Part shown: positions 1 through 9,439 of the stretch, one piece after another | Position numbering within the stretch: position 1 is the first letter of the stretch | Layout: each line of letters opens with the position of its first letter | Origin: Paenibacillus sp. FSL K6-1096 | GTDB taxonomy: Bacteria; Bacillota; Bacilli; Paenibacillales; Paenibacillaceae | DNA length: 64,000 bases | Assembly: GCF_037977055.1 (NCBI RefSeq) | Contig: NZ_CP150274.1 | Location: 6,572,001-6,636,000, forward strand | Direction of reading: 5' to 3' | The notes under the pieces: model-generated | Databases searched by the model: none | Seen by the model: the letters and a program-made list of their open reading frames with translations, nothing else | Told to the model about the DNA's origin: nothing | Made by a program: the position numbers and the translations under genes

Positions 1-1
1 G

Positions 2-424
2 GAGGAGGAGCTGGTGAAGCCGCGCACCGGCGGGATGGGCGGAATCCTGCAGACACTTGTGCATATTGTGGATGTGGAATTAAGCTGGGTCCGGGGGATG
101 GAAGGTAAGCCGGATATTCCGGCAGGCTTCACGGAGTATAACACGCTGCCGAAGATCCGGGAGTTCGATGCACGCTTCCGTCCGGAGGTCGAGGCCTTCG
201 TCATGGCCTGGCATGAGGGGCTGGAGCGGAGGATTCTCCGGGAGGAACGGCCGGATGGGCGGGTGATTGAAGATGCCTGGGGTGAGATTATGCGCCATAT
301 TATTGCGCATGAGATTCATCACTGCGGCCAGCTCTCCGTCTGGTCCAGGGAGCTGGGCAGGAAGCCGGTATCCGCTAATCTGATCGGCAGGGGGCTTGCG
401 GAGGATTTGCCCGGCAGAACTTAG
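2..424 (+). CDS. DinB family protein, 5' end cut by the window
   Basis: The frame is open from the window edge, so the N-terminus lies outside. The visible part has the DinB four-helix-bundle pattern: a His-Asp-Glu-Trp patch in the first helices (LVHIVDVELSW) and a second histidine cluster (HIIAHEIHHCGQL), the usual divalent-metal ligands. DinB proteins are small metal-binding proteins of about 150-165 residues, often induced by stress or acting as thiol-dependent transferases; the substrate here cannot be told. A GTG at position 14 has a purine-rich stretch in front of it, but the residues before it (EEEL) match the usual family sequence, so the start is probably upstream. Confidence 0.8.
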   Translation, partial: EEELVKPRTGGMGGILQTLVHIVDVELSWVRGMEGKPDIPAGFTEYNTLPKIREFDARFRPEVEAFVMAWHEGLERRILREERPDGRVIEDAWGEIMRHIIAHEIHHCGQLSVWSRELGRKPVSANLIGRGLAEDLPGRT

Positions 425-476
425 GACTTGTCCAATCCTATGTGCTGCCGGAAGTGTCCGCTATCGTCCCGCCCGG

Positions 477-2162
477 CTACACCTCCGGCGGAAACCAGAG
501 GCGGCGCAGATCGACCCAGCCCTGGCTGTTGAAGGTGACTCCGCGTACGGAGGGCAGGTAAGCAGTCTCAACCGGGCGCTCGTACAGGATATGAAGCTGA
601 TGATTCCGGGTCAGGATGTCCTCAATGTCTCTGAAGCCTTCAGCCCGCAGCACCGGGTCAGGCTCGCGGGCAATGCTCTGCAGCCGGCCTTCCACGCTGG
701 CGCGGATGCCGGGTTCAATATGCTGGGCAAGGGTCAGATACAGGTCGTACAGCCGGAGCTGCTCGTCCTGGTCGCGGAGCAGCGAGAAGACGATCAGGTC
801 GGATTCGAGGCGGACCGGACCTTTGAATTCCTCAGGCGATACCGGCAACACTTTGCAGGAATAGCCGTGCTCCGTCAGCCTGGCGGCAATGAATTCGGCA
901 TCCTTGATATACTGCGGAATCGTGGCAATCTGCAGTGTATCGGCAGGAGGCTCTGAAGATTGCTGAACCGGCTCCAGCGGGGTCTTTTCCTGCAGACAAG
1001 ACAATAGCGCGGCACGCAGCAGGGGATCACTTAGCATCCCCTGCTTCTTGGTGTTGCAGGTGACAAACTTGCAGACCGAGGAGGCGGAATGAATCCGGCT
1101 TAAAGAATCAGTGCCGGCAGCGGACGGATTCGGAATCACATGGAAGGCCGAGCCGGTATCCGGCTCCGGAGGCGACGGGTCAAGTCTCCAGGGCACATAG
1201 ATGATCTCGACCCGGTCCAGATGGGCCCGCCCCTGAAAATAATAAGGGAACACCTCCAGCACGCAGGTATCCTCATTCATCTCCACGACCTTGAACGGGC
1301 CGGTTCCCGCCGGTCTGCGTCCGAAACCATGCTCCCCGATCGACGGCAGGTCCCGGGGCACCACAGCTGCCCGGCTGGTGCTAAGGAACGGAAGGAACAG
1401 CTCGTTCGGCTTCTTCAGCAGAATCCGCACAGTTGTAGCATTCAGCGCCTTGACCTCGCGGATTTCCTTGAAAATATAGTTATACAGCGTTCGCTGCGAG
1501 GTAGCCATCATCCGCTCGAACGAGTAGACGACATCCTCTGCGGTCAGTACTTTGCCGTGATGAAACAGCACTTCCTTGCGCAGATGGAAGGTCCAGACGG
1601 TGCGGTCCGCGTCGGTCTCCCAGGCATGGGCCAGGGCGGGAACGATCTGGCCGTGTTCTCCGCTGCGGCCGATCAGGCCGTCGAAGACATGGCTGGAGAC
1701 AAAAGACTCTGCCAGCAGATTCATATACAGCGGATCGAATGTATGGAGCTGCTGAGTGACCGGCAGCCGCAGCGTATCAATCCGTTTGTCGCTGTGCATC
1801 TCGGCATGATGCCCGAAGTAGGCGAGCAGCCAGCCCTGGAGGGTATCCTGAAGCGCCGATGTGCGGGCATGTCCACGGATGCCTTCCAGCGCACTGCCGA
1901 TATCCTTGCTGCTGATCGCCTGCTTCATGGATTCCAAGGCAATCTCCTCGGCATCGGCGAGGAAGCTCAGACTTGAACGCCGGCCGCGCCCCCGGCTGGG
2001 GGTCCAGGTGATCCAGCCCAGATCCACCATTTTGCGGATGACATGCAGCGCATTGCGGTGGGTGCAGCCTAGCGTCATAGCCAGCTCATCCAAGGTTACC
2101 CGGATCTCTGCCGGTCCTCCATGGCGGGAATGCAGCTTGAGGAATTGGCTGTGTAGCTTCAT
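477..2162 (-). CDS. SgrR-like regulator with solute-binding-protein domain
   Basis: The 561-residue protein has an N-terminal winged-helix region (about residues 1-75, with a helix-turn-helix around TLDELAMTLGCTHRNALHVI) fused to an extracellular-solute-binding-protein family 5 domain (about 105-540). This is the SgrR architecture, in which the periplasmic-type domain senses a small ligand in the cytoplasm and controls neighbouring or transport genes. No signal peptide is present, consistent with a cytosolic regulator. The start is an ATG preceded by AAGGGAG. It is divergent from the DUF4173-type membrane protein gene, which is a possible target. The ligand is unknown. Confidence 0.85.
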   Translation of the reverse strand: MKLHSQFLKLHSRHGGPAEIRVTLDELAMTLGCTHRNALHVIRKMVDLGWITWTPSRGRGRRSSLSFLADAEEIALESMKQAISSKDIGSALEGIRGHARTSALQDTLQGWLLAYFGHHAEMHSDKRIDTLRLPVTQQLHTFDPLYMNLLAESFVSSHVFDGLIGRSGEHGQIVPALAHAWETDADRTVWTFHLRKEVLFHHGKVLTAEDVVYSFERMMATSQRTLYNYIFKEIREVKALNATTVRILLKKPNELFLPFLSTSRAAVVPRDLPSIGEHGFGRRPAGTGPFKVVEMNEDTCVLEVFPYYFQGRAHLDRVEIIYVPWRLDPSPPEPDTGSAFHVIPNPSAAGTDSLSRIHSASSVCKFVTCNTKKQGMLSDPLLRAALLSCLQEKTPLEPVQQSSEPPADTLQIATIPQYIKDAEFIAARLTEHGYSCKVLPVSPEEFKGPVRLESDLIVFSLLRDQDEQLRLYDLYLTLAQHIEPGIRASVEGRLQSIAREPDPVLRAEGFRDIEDILTRNHQLHILYERPVETAYLPSVRGVTFNSQGWVDLRRLWFPPEV

Positions 2163-2276
2163 CGATAAGAATCTCCCTTCACAAAATAGGAAATGAATAA
2201 GTTTATCTTTCTCTTTTTCTTCTTATTTTATCAGGTAGAATCAGGATAGGATAGTCAAAAGATGGAGGGATTTACC

Positions 2277-3794
2277 ATGGATGATCAGACGGCACGTCAC
2301 ACAGGAGCCGGGCGCATGGCACTGCTGGCTGCATTTCTGCTGGCGCTGGTGCATCAGTATTTGTTCTACGGCAAGCTGCCCGGGGTTTCCTACCCGATTT
2401 TTGTTGCATTGTTCTACGGGTTTATGCTCTATTTCGCCAAGGAGCGGCTGCGCAGACAGACCTGGTTCAGCTATGTATGGACGGGCGCTATTTTCCTGTT
2501 GTCCCTGACGTATGCGCTGTTTGGCAACTGGTTTTTCTTCGGGCTTAATATCCTTGTAATTCCTGTGCTTATTCTATTACATATGACGTATATGCTCAGT
2601 TACCGCCAGCCGGCCTGGAGCAGCATCGGGCTGATCGGGGCAGCGCTGGAGCATCTGTTCCCGCAGACCCTGCGCAACTGGGGCACGGCGGTGAAGCTGC
2701 TGCGCAGGGGCAAGCACATGCCCAATGAGCGCAAGCAGGTGCTGCTGCGGATTATGATCGGGCTGCTGATCTCTGTTCCGCTGCTGCTGATCGTGATTTC
2801 ACTGCTCTCTTCGGCGGATGGGGTGTTCAGCAAGCTGCTGCAAGGACTACCCGATTATATATATACTGTATCCTTGGGAGACTGGATTTTCAGAGCCTTG
2901 TGGATTCTGCTGGTGGGCCTCGGCCTGTTCGGCTTGGTCTGGGGGTTCGTGGCCAGCAAATCTTATATTCGGACGGAAACGGTCAGCGAATTCGGCGCCA
3001 TGGGGCAGAAGCTCCAGGCAACAGAATCAGGGGATGAGGGGATCGGTCTTGATGATCCGGTGATTATTACGACGGTACTCGCTGCGATCAATGCAGTATA
3101 TATGCTGTTTGTGAGCGTGCAATTCTCTTACCTGTTCGGGGCCTGGGAGGGAATTCTTCCAGAAAATAGTACTTATGCGGATTATGCGCGGAGCGGCTTT
3201 TTCGAGCTGGTGCTGGTGACATCGATTAACTTCGGAATTCTGCTGCTGTCACTGCTGGCTGTGCGTAAAGCGGGCGGCCGACTGAAGCGGGGAATCCAGC
3301 TCCTGCTGTACGTTCTGGTGCTCTGCTCTATGGTGATGCTGTATTCCGCTTATTCCCGGCTCACTCTGTATGAAGAGGCATACGGGTACACGTATATCCG
3401 CTTTCTGGTTCATGCCTTTATGATCTTCCTTGGTCTGCTGCTGGTGCTGGCGGCGGTACGGATTAGCCGGGAACAGTTCCCGCTGCTCAAAAGCTACATC
3501 GTACTCGGCCTGCTCTCCTATGTGCTGATGAACTACATCGGCATGGACCACATCATTGCGAAGCAGAATATCCAGCGTTATGCCGCAAGCGGTACCCTGG
3601 ATGAGAGTTATCTCACCCGGCTCTCGGCTGACGTGGTGCCGCTGCTGATTAATTTCAGCAAGAAAGAGAACGGAGTACTGGATGAGGCGCTGCGCAGCAG
3701 GCTGTCTGACCGTTCGCAGCTGCAGCAGAGCTGGCCTTCCTTTAATCTGGCGAACTATCGGGAGCGCACGGCGCTGGAGGAGTATTTTGAATAA
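2277..3794 (+). CDS. DUF4173/DUF4153-type polytopic membrane protein
   Basis: About 505 residues with roughly a dozen hydrophobic segments from residue 15 to 430, then a soluble tail ending in a Trp-Pro-Ser-Phe-Asn and Tyr-Arg-Glu-Arg pattern typical of DUF4173 proteins. The function of this family is not known. I chose the ATG at 2277 because GGAGGG lies 5-8 bases in front of it; the in-frame ATG at 2262 overlaps that ribosome binding site and is not a good start. It is divergent from the SgrR-like regulator and a short gap separates it from the Crp/Fnr gene. Confidence 0.75.
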   Translation: MDDQTARHTGAGRMALLAAFLLALVHQYLFYGKLPGVSYPIFVALFYGFMLYFAKERLRRQTWFSYVWTGAIFLLSLTYALFGNWFFFGLNILVIPVLILLHMTYMLSYRQPAWSSIGLIGAALEHLFPQTLRNWGTAVKLLRRGKHMPNERKQVLLRIMIGLLISVPLLLIVISLLSSADGVFSKLLQGLPDYIYTVSLGDWIFRALWILLVGLGLFGLVWGFVASKSYIRTETVSEFGAMGQKLQATESGDEGIGLDDPVIITTVLAAINAVYMLFVSVQFSYLFGAWEGILPENSTYADYARSGFFELVLVTSINFGILLLSLLAVRKAGGRLKRGIQLLLYVLVLCSMVMLYSAYSRLTLYEEAYGYTYIRFLVHAFMIFLGLLLVLAAVRISREQFPLLKSYIVLGLLSYVLMNYIGMDHIIAKQNIQRYAASGTLDESYLTRLSADVVPLLINFSKKENGVLDEALRSRLSDRSQLQQSWPSFNLANYRERTALEEYFE

Positions 3795-3871
3795 GCAGCC
3801 TTTGTAGCTTCCCTGCCGTGCCTTGTGTTACAGTGATGGCATTGGCATTACATATGGAAAGGAAGAGCTTC

Positions 3872-4570
3872 ATGCAATCGATCTTGAACCCTGAAATGCT
3901 GCGCGGACTAACGGAACAGAATGGCCTCACCGCCATGTTCAGCCCCGGTGCAATTGCTCAAATGGAGCAGCGGCGCTACGGCGGCGGAGAGGCTGTCTGC
4001 TCGGTCGGCGATAAGCTTGAGCATATGTTCTTCCTGGTGCAGGGCAAGCTGAAGATCCATACCCTGCAGCCGAACGGCAAGTCGATGCTGGTCCGGTTCG
4101 CCCGGCCGATGTCCGTGATCGGGGACGTGGAGCTGCTGCGCCAGTATCCCGTGAAGAACGAGGTGGTCTCGGTAGGCAGCAGCCTGCTGCTGGTAGCCGG
4201 AAGGAAGCTGCTGCTCCGGGAGATGGAGAGCAATACGGCGCTGCTGCGGTTCCTGGTCGGCGAGCTGAGCCACAAAATGTACACGCTCGGTCAGACCTCA
4301 GCAATGAATGTGCTGTATCCGGTGGAGAACCGTTTTGCCAGCTACCTGATGTCCCTGTTCTCGGATAATACGGGCACGCAGCGGATCGAGGAGATTCGTA
4401 CCTCCAGCCTGACCGAGACGGCAGATCTGCTGGGCACCAGCTACCGGCACTTGAACCGGGTGGTCCGCCGCCTGATTGATACGGGTATCATTGAACGCCG
4501 CAAGGGCCGGCTAATCGTGCTGGATGAAGCCAGACTGGCGGAATTGGCGAATGGGAATTTGTATGATTGA
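3872..4570 (+). CDS. Crp/Fnr family transcriptional regulator (YeiL-like)
   Basis: 232 residues with a cyclic-nucleotide-binding-like beta-barrel (about residues 20-130) followed by a winged helix (about 155-225, containing TETADLLGTSYRHLNRVVRR as recognition region). The arrangement and length fit the Crp/Fnr superfamily and resemble the YeiL subgroup. There is no N-terminal cysteine cluster of the Fnr iron-sulfur type. The ATG at 3872 is preceded by GGAAAGGAAGAG at good spacing; in-frame ATGs further upstream lack a site. Effector and targets are not visible. Confidence 0.8.
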   Translation: MQSILNPEMLRGLTEQNGLTAMFSPGAIAQMEQRRYGGGEAVCSVGDKLEHMFFLVQGKLKIHTLQPNGKSMLVRFARPMSVIGDVELLRQYPVKNEVVSVGSSLLLVAGRKLLLREMESNTALLRFLVGELSHKMYTLGQTSAMNVLYPVENRFASYLMSLFSDNTGTQRIEEIRTSSLTETADLLGTSYRHLNRVVRRLIDTGIIERRKGRLIVLDEARLAELANGNLYD

Positions 4571-4579
4571 GAGGCCGGA

Positions 4580-5662
4580 TTACTGCTTCATATAGCTGGC
4601 GTACAGCTCCTCAAAAGTATTGAATTGCTGGACCTTGCGGCCGGCCCGGTGGTATTCCTCCAGGTAGTCATCCATCGCCTGCAGGAACTTATCCTTGAAC
4701 AAATCGAGATGATCCGCATCAAAATACTGCATAAGATCAAATTTCCGTGTCCCCCGCGATTCGGTCATCTCATCCAGCAGATCCTGCGCTCCCATTGCGG
4801 CATAGAAGGCGTAGGAGGCATCTTTCTTGTCAGCGCTGGCAATGACCTTGTTGCGGCAGTTACACCATAGCTCCTCATAGGTTCCGGTCAGATTATCGTA
4901 CGTTGGGACAGGCTGGTCCGTGTATTTCTGATGCAAGTCATTGTACAGCTCAAGGATACTCTGCAAAAGAAGATGGGATGCGCTTCTGATCTCATCTACA
5001 CTTTTGGCGCGAATCACCTTCCAGTAGCTCGTCTCGAAATCTCCGGGAAGATGCCGGAAGGTCTTGGCCTCCTCCAGATACCGCTTCAGTCCTCTCCGGA
5101 AATACGTGTTATTCATATGTGACAAGGCAATCATCAGATTATACACCAGCTCGGCAGAGGCTAGCCTGACCGCTCCGGGATCTCCGGTAAGCAAAGCATT
5201 TGCGTATTCCTGCTTCGCCAGATCAAGCCACTTCTTCGCCCGTTCCAGACAATCGCGTCCTATGGGCTTCGCCAGTGCATTCAGCGCCCGCTGCTGGTAG
5301 GCCCTCAGCTTCTCCAGATCCTCAGGTTTGGCATAATAGAGCACCTGCAGATCAATGAGACTGGAGATCATCGGGTTCTCAAGCGCCGCCTGATCTTCAA
5401 TCCGGGTTTCCCAGGGCGTGCAGTAGATATCATATCCGATATCCCCAAGAATGAAGCAGGACGAGATGCCCCAGCCTTCACTATTATTATTGATGATGAT
5501 CAGATCAAGATCGCTTTTGTCATGGAAATCCCCGGTTCGAAAAGAACCCGTCAGCCCGATCACCGCAATCTCCTCCGCAAAATCCCGTTTAGCCCGTTCG
5601 ATCACCATGCTGATCAGTTGTTCATTCCTGGATAGTAATTCTTGCTTGGTCGTATCATTCAT
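4580..5662 (-). CDS. Nucleotidyltransferase-domain protein
   Basis: 360 residues. The N-terminal part has the polymerase-beta-fold signature GSFRTGDFHDKSDLDLIII (about residues 39-57): a Gly-Ser pair followed by Asp-x-Asp, the metal-binding catalytic residues of nucleotidyltransferases, including antibiotic adenylyl/nucleotidyltransferases. The helical C-terminal half resembles the substrate-binding part of such enzymes. The start ATG follows AGGAGGAACTACAC. The substrate cannot be assigned, and I do not call it a resistance gene. It converges with the Crp/Fnr gene, with only 9 bases between the stop codons. Confidence 0.75.
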   Translation of the reverse strand: MNDTTKQELLSRNEQLISMVIERAKRDFAEEIAVIGLTGSFRTGDFHDKSDLDLIIINNNSEGWGISSCFILGDIGYDIYCTPWETRIEDQAALENPMISSLIDLQVLYYAKPEDLEKLRAYQQRALNALAKPIGRDCLERAKKWLDLAKQEYANALLTGDPGAVRLASAELVYNLMIALSHMNNTYFRRGLKRYLEEAKTFRHLPGDFETSYWKVIRAKSVDEIRSASHLLLQSILELYNDLHQKYTDQPVPTYDNLTGTYEELWCNCRNKVIASADKKDASYAFYAAMGAQDLLDEMTESRGTRKFDLMQYFDADHLDLFKDKFLQAMDDYLEEYHRAGRKVQQFNTFEELYASYMKQ

Positions 5663-5849
5663 GTGTAGTTCCTCCTGTGCTGTGTCTTGTTGTATCTATT
5701 GTATGGGGAGCGGATTGCCGGGCATATGCCAAGTTTAGCTAGGGTTGTTCTCTCCCAAGGTTGCATTGGGATGATTTCACGATACAATGGAGGTTACATG
5801 AGCTGCAAGAAGATGCAGGATTCAATGCAGGAACAAGGGAGGCAGGCAA

Positions 5850-6773
5850 ATGACGAAGCAGGTAGTGGACAATATTACGGAGCTGATCGGCGGCACGCCG
5901 GTGGTCCGCTTGAACCGGGTGACCGGGCCGGAGGATGCGGAGCTGTATGTGAAGCTGGAGATGTTCAATCCCAGCGGCAGCGTCAAGGACCGGGCAGCCT
6001 ATAATCTGATCCGGCAGGCGGAGCTGGACGGACGGCTGCAGCCGGGCGGGACGATCATCGAGCCGACGAGCGGCAACACCGGGATCGGATTGGCAATGAA
6101 TGCCGCTGCCAAAGGGTATCAGGCCATCCTGGTTATGCCGGATAATATGACGAAGGAGCGGATCAATCTGCTGAAGGCCTACGGGGCGGAGGTGGTGCTG
6201 ACTCCGGCGGAGCAGCGGATGCCCGGTGCGATTGCCAAGGCGGTGGAGCTGGGACAGAACATTCCCGGCAGCTTCATCCCGCAGCAGTTCGAGAATCCGG
6301 CGAACCCCGACATCCACCGGCTCACTACCGCTCCTGAGATTCTGGAGCAGATGGAGGGCAGGCTGGATGTCTTCGTGGCCACAGCCGGAACTGGCGGCAC
6401 GATCACCGGAACCGGGGAAGCGCTGCGTGAGCAGCTCCCGGAGCTGCGGGTGGTGGTCGTGGAGCCGCAGGGCTCACCGGTGCTGTCCGGCGGCCAGCCG
6501 GGACCGCATAAGCTGGTGGGGACCAGCCCCGGCTTCGTACCGGCCATTCTGAATACTTCTGTCTACGATGAGATTGTTCAGGTGGCGGACGATGATGCAC
6601 TGGAGATGGTGAGAGTACTTACAAGAGAAGAGGGACTTCTGATCGGACCCTCCGGCGGGGCCGCCGTGTGGACGGCACTCCGGGAAGCCCGGCGTCTGGG
6701 CCGGGGCAAGCGGGTACTCTGTATAGCACCTGATACGGGGGAGCGGTATTTGAGTATGGGGATTTTTGACTAA
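5850..6773 (+). CDS. cysK: Cysteine synthase (O-acetylserine sulfhydrylase)
   Basis: 307-residue fold-type II PLP enzyme joining O-acetylserine and sulfide to give cysteine. Visible marks: the PLP lysine in PSGSVKDRAAYNL (about residue 42), the substrate loop EPTSGNTGIGL, the phosphate-binding loop TAGTGGTITGTGE, and the C-terminal GPSGGAAVW. Length matches CysK/CysM. The ATG follows GGGAGG at good spacing. It stands alone between a nucleotidyltransferase and vanZ on the other strand, so it is probably monocistronic. CysM or a cystathionine-beta-synthase-like paralogue cannot be excluded. Confidence 0.9.
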   Translation: MTKQVVDNITELIGGTPVVRLNRVTGPEDAELYVKLEMFNPSGSVKDRAAYNLIRQAELDGRLQPGGTIIEPTSGNTGIGLAMNAAAKGYQAILVMPDNMTKERINLLKAYGAEVVLTPAEQRMPGAIAKAVELGQNIPGSFIPQQFENPANPDIHRLTTAPEILEQMEGRLDVFVATAGTGGTITGTGEALREQLPELRVVVVEPQGSPVLSGGQPGPHKLVGTSPGFVPAILNTSVYDEIVQVADDDALEMVRVLTREEGLLIGPSGGAAVWTALREARRLGRGKRVLCIAPDTGERYLSMGIFD

Positions 6774-6780
6774 CAGTATT

Positions 6781-7317
6781 TCAAGGCCCTTGATATTGAG
6801 TATGGGCGTTACATTTCTCCTCTGTAGACCTTGATGGACAGAGCTGCATGACCGGACGCAGCAGCAGATATCCGAGCAGCCCGCCTATTGTGTTCAGCAG
6901 AAGATCGTCAACATCGAAGGTTCCGATATAGAAAAGTGCCTGCGAGCCTTCCAGCGCGGCGCTTAAAGCGAAAGACCATAGCAGCACTCCGGTGAAGGAG
7001 CCGCTGCTTTTGCCATGGGGAGACAGCAAGACCAGAAACAGGCCATAAGGGATGAACAACGCGATATTCCCTGTCAGGTTCAACAGATTGTGCGGGGTGG
7101 GATGATCATACGTATCGGACAGTGTGGCCAAGGGGATCAGGTTCCCCGTATGCAGGCTGCTGATCAGATTGTGCGGGCCCTGCTGCAACTGGTGCCAGAG
7201 GAAGACCGGATCAATCGTGCCGAATTTGAACAAAATGATTTTGACTAAGATATAAAGGTATACGATAAACAGTACCTGCACACCGTACATCATTCTCCGC
7301 TGCTGCTTCGGATTCAT
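6781..7317 (-). CDS. VanZ family membrane protein
   Basis: 178 residues with four or five hydrophobic helices and the conserved VanZ pattern LTGNIALFIPYGLFLVLL in the centre followed by a helix with Glu-Gly-Ser-Gln. VanZ is known as a teicoplanin-resistance factor, but most VanZ-family proteins are of unknown role. Its ATG overlaps the stop codon of the upstream carboxypeptidase gene in an ATGA junction, so the two are translationally coupled. It is the last gene of a vanR-vanS-vanY-vanZ order but has no vanHAX partners here. Confidence 0.85.
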   Translation of the reverse strand: MNPKQQRRMMYGVQVLFIVYLYILVKIILFKFGTIDPVFLWHQLQQGPHNLISSLHTGNLIPLATLSDTYDHPTPHNLLNLTGNIALFIPYGLFLVLLSPHGKSSGSFTGVLLWSFALSAALEGSQALFYIGTFDVDDLLLNTIGGLLGYLLLRPVMQLCPSRSTEEKCNAHTQYQGP

Positions 7318-8186
7318 TCCGCCTCACCGCCTTCCTTAGAATATGACGTCATAATAACGCCTGATTTATTGTCGCCGGAGAACTCCACATGCTTTTCCTT
7401 AGGGGTAGGCACCGGGGTGTTGCCGTTCACTTCAATATAAGAGATATGATACTCGGTCCCGTTCACGGTCACAGTTATTGCCTGCTGCTCCTTAAGGAAC
7501 TCCAGGTATTCTTCCAGTGTGAAATTCTTATCCCGCATAATAATGCTGTGCGGCAGGCCGACATAGCGGAAATGCCAGGGTTCATACTGGATGCCGGTAA
7601 TCGCGGTTTTATCCTCGGGATAGCGGAGAATGAAGCCATAATCCCAGGCATGCTCCCGCAGCCACTTTCCTTCGGGAGCGTGGCTCATCGCCATCTGGGA
7701 GGAGCCAATGTCCAGCGACAGGCCGAGATTATGCTCACTGTAGCCGGGCGGAAGGGCGTAGTCGCTGCCTTTTTCCTCATAGAGCTGCTGTTGCTTCTCA
7801 TTGCTGCGGTAGCCGCTGCTGATCAGGAAGCTATTAGCCCCTGCCCCGGAGGCGACCTGAACCATCTCCACAAACTTCTCCGCCACAGCCTTGGAGAGCA
7901 TCGTCTTGTTGTCCATCAGCGCGTACCCGCGAATCAGCTCATCGTGATCTGCCAGTGTAACAATATCCTTGCTGACTCCTGATTCATGCACCGGGTAATC
8001 CTTGTTGACCAGCAGCAGGTTGCCTTGATAGATCTGGCCCTTGGGGATAATGGTAAGATTCTTTGTCCCTTCATTCGTCATCAGCTGTCCGCTCTCAATC
8101 TGCAACGAAGTCTCCTCACGAGTCCGTTCCAGCCACTCATATCCGATCAGTCCAACAATGACTAACACCAATAACCACTTCTTCAT
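7314..8186 (-). CDS. vanY: VanY-like D-Ala-D-Ala carboxypeptidase (M15B)
   Basis: About 290 residues. A short N-terminal membrane segment (WLLVLVIVGLIGY) anchors the protein outside the cell. The peptidase domain carries the zinc ligands: His and Asp in GYSEHNLGLSLDIG and His in EPWHFRYVG, with the catalytic Glu in the latter. The family removes the terminal D-Ala from peptidoglycan stem peptides. I chose the ATG at 8186 because AGGAGGACGAG precedes it; longer in-frame starts lie in the leader. It overlaps vanZ by four bases and is separated from the sensor kinase gene by a terminator hairpin, so it may have its own promoter. Confidence 0.87.
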   Translation of the reverse strand: MKKWLLVLVIVGLIGYEWLERTREETSLQIESGQLMTNEGTKNLTIIPKGQIYQGNLLLVNKDYPVHESGVSKDIVTLADHDELIRGYALMDNKTMLSKAVAEKFVEMVQVASGAGANSFLISSGYRSNEKQQQLYEEKGSDYALPPGYSEHNLGLSLDIGSSQMAMSHAPEGKWLREHAWDYGFILRYPEDKTAITGIQYEPWHFRYVGLPHSIIMRDKNFTLEEYLEFLKEQQAITVTVNGTEYHISYIEVNGNTPVPTPKEKHVEFSGDNKSGVIMTSYSKEGGEAE

Positions 8187-8285
8187 GTTCTCGTCCTCCT
8201 TGACTCTATGACTTAAGAATAGGCCGGGGTGTTTAAAAAGAAGTGGGGGAAAGATAAAGTTTTTCTTAAAATATCTGCACACGCC

Positions 8286-8314
8286 AAAAATACCGCCCTT
8301 CGCGAAGGACGGTA
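8286..8314 (-). terminator. Terminator after the VanRS-like operon
   Basis: On the minus strand a perfect-looking stem (TACCGTCCTTCGCGAAGGGCGGTA) with one wobble is followed directly by five T residues. It sits just after the stop codon of the sensor kinase gene and before vanY, so it should end or attenuate the regulator transcript. Confidence 0.85.
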
Positions 8315-8332
8315 CAGTGGTACATCTGTGGC

Positions 8333-9439
8333 CTAGCTATGCTGCTTGATCAGACCCGGCAGACGGACCTCGAAGAGAGTGCGGATCACATCACTCTGTA
8401 CGGAGATTGTCCCCTGATGCTGTTCGACGATATTTTTGGCAATGAACAGGCCGAGTCCGGTACTGCCCTCCTGATGGGTCCGCGCCCGGTCGCCGGTAAA
8501 GAACATATCGAACAGGAACGGGAGATCCTCCTCAGGAATCCGGTCTCCGTAGTTAATAATCTGGACCACCGCCTGATCCCCGTCCGGCTGGCAGCGGATA
8601 TCGACATATCTGCCTTCTTTGCCGTAGCGTACCGCATTGGTCAGCAGGTTCTCGAACACCCGGGCCAGCAGTTCACCGTCTCCGGGGAGCTTCAGCTGCG
8701 GAACAATCTCCAGCCGGGCGGTCAGCCCGTTGTTCTCCAGCACCGGATACAGCTCCTCGTTCAGCTGAACCAGCAGCTCGCTCAGGTCGAGAGGAAGCTT
8801 CTCCACGGTGAGCAGCCCGTAATTCACCCGGGTAATCTCAAACAGCTCATCGATCAGCTTCTCCAGCCGCTGCGACTTCGTGTAAGCAATCATGGTGTAG
8901 TGCCTGACCTGTTCGGCGGTGAGCTGACTATCCTTCAGCACCAGATCCAGATAACCGAGGACCGAGGTGAGCGGCGTCCGCAGATCATGGGCCAGGTTCA
9001 GCACCAGCTTATCCTTGCTGTTCTCGGCGAAATCCCCGCGTTCCACCGCCTCCTGCAGCTTCTCCTTAGCGAGATTGAGATCGGCGGCAATATCCTCGAA
9101 TTCGTCATTGGAGTGGAGGTCGATGCGGCTCTTAAAGTCCCCGTTCGCCAGCAGGCGGATATGGTGCGAGATTTCCTTGAAATACCGCGCATACGGCTTG
9201 GTGAGCAGGAAGAAGAACAGCACCGCCAGCGGAATGAAGAAGATCAGGAAGAAGTTGAGATCGCCGAAGTCCCTGATCAAATACCGCAAGCGGGTTAAAT
9301 TGTCCTCATACCTGACCTGAGAGGTGTAATAGAGCTGCAGGCTTTTATAGAGAATATAGGTCACTGTGCCGGAGAGCAGCATACTCATCAGCAGCAGGAA
9401 GATCATCTTGAAGCGGAAGCTGCGGAACAGGTTAGCCAT
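8333..9439 (-). CDS. Sensor histidine kinase, VanS-like
   Basis: 368 residues with two membrane helices (about 11-31 and 55-78) bounding a very short extracellular loop, a HAMP region, the phospho-acceptor His in LAHDLRTPLTSVLGYLD, N box ENLLTNAVRYG and G box STGLGLFIAKNI. This is a complete class I kinase of the VanS/intramembrane-sensing type. It overlaps the response regulator gene by 8 bases. Its position before vanY/vanZ suggests control of cell-wall modification; the stimulus is not known. Confidence 0.88.
   Translation of the reverse strand: MANLFRSFRFKMIFLLLMSMLLSGTVTYILYKSLQLYYTSQVRYEDNLTRLRYLIRDFGDLNFFLIFFIPLAVLFFFLLTKPYARYFKEISHHIRLLANGDFKSRIDLHSNDEFEDIAADLNLAKEKLQEAVERGDFAENSKDKLVLNLAHDLRTPLTSVLGYLDLVLKDSQLTAEQVRHYTMIAYTKSQRLEKLIDELFEITRVNYGLLTVEKLPLDLSELLVQLNEELYPVLENNGLTARLEIVPQLKLPGDGELLARVFENLLTNAVRYGKEGRYVDIRCQPDGDQAVVQIINYGDRIPEEDLPFLFDMFFTGDRARTHQEGSTGLGLFIAKNIVEQHQGTISVQSDVIRTLFEVRLPGLIKQHS

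Noticed and set aside
4580..5662. Aminoglycoside nucleotidyltransferase resistance gene
   Set aside because: Only the general nucleotidyltransferase motif is visible; many such proteins have other substrates.
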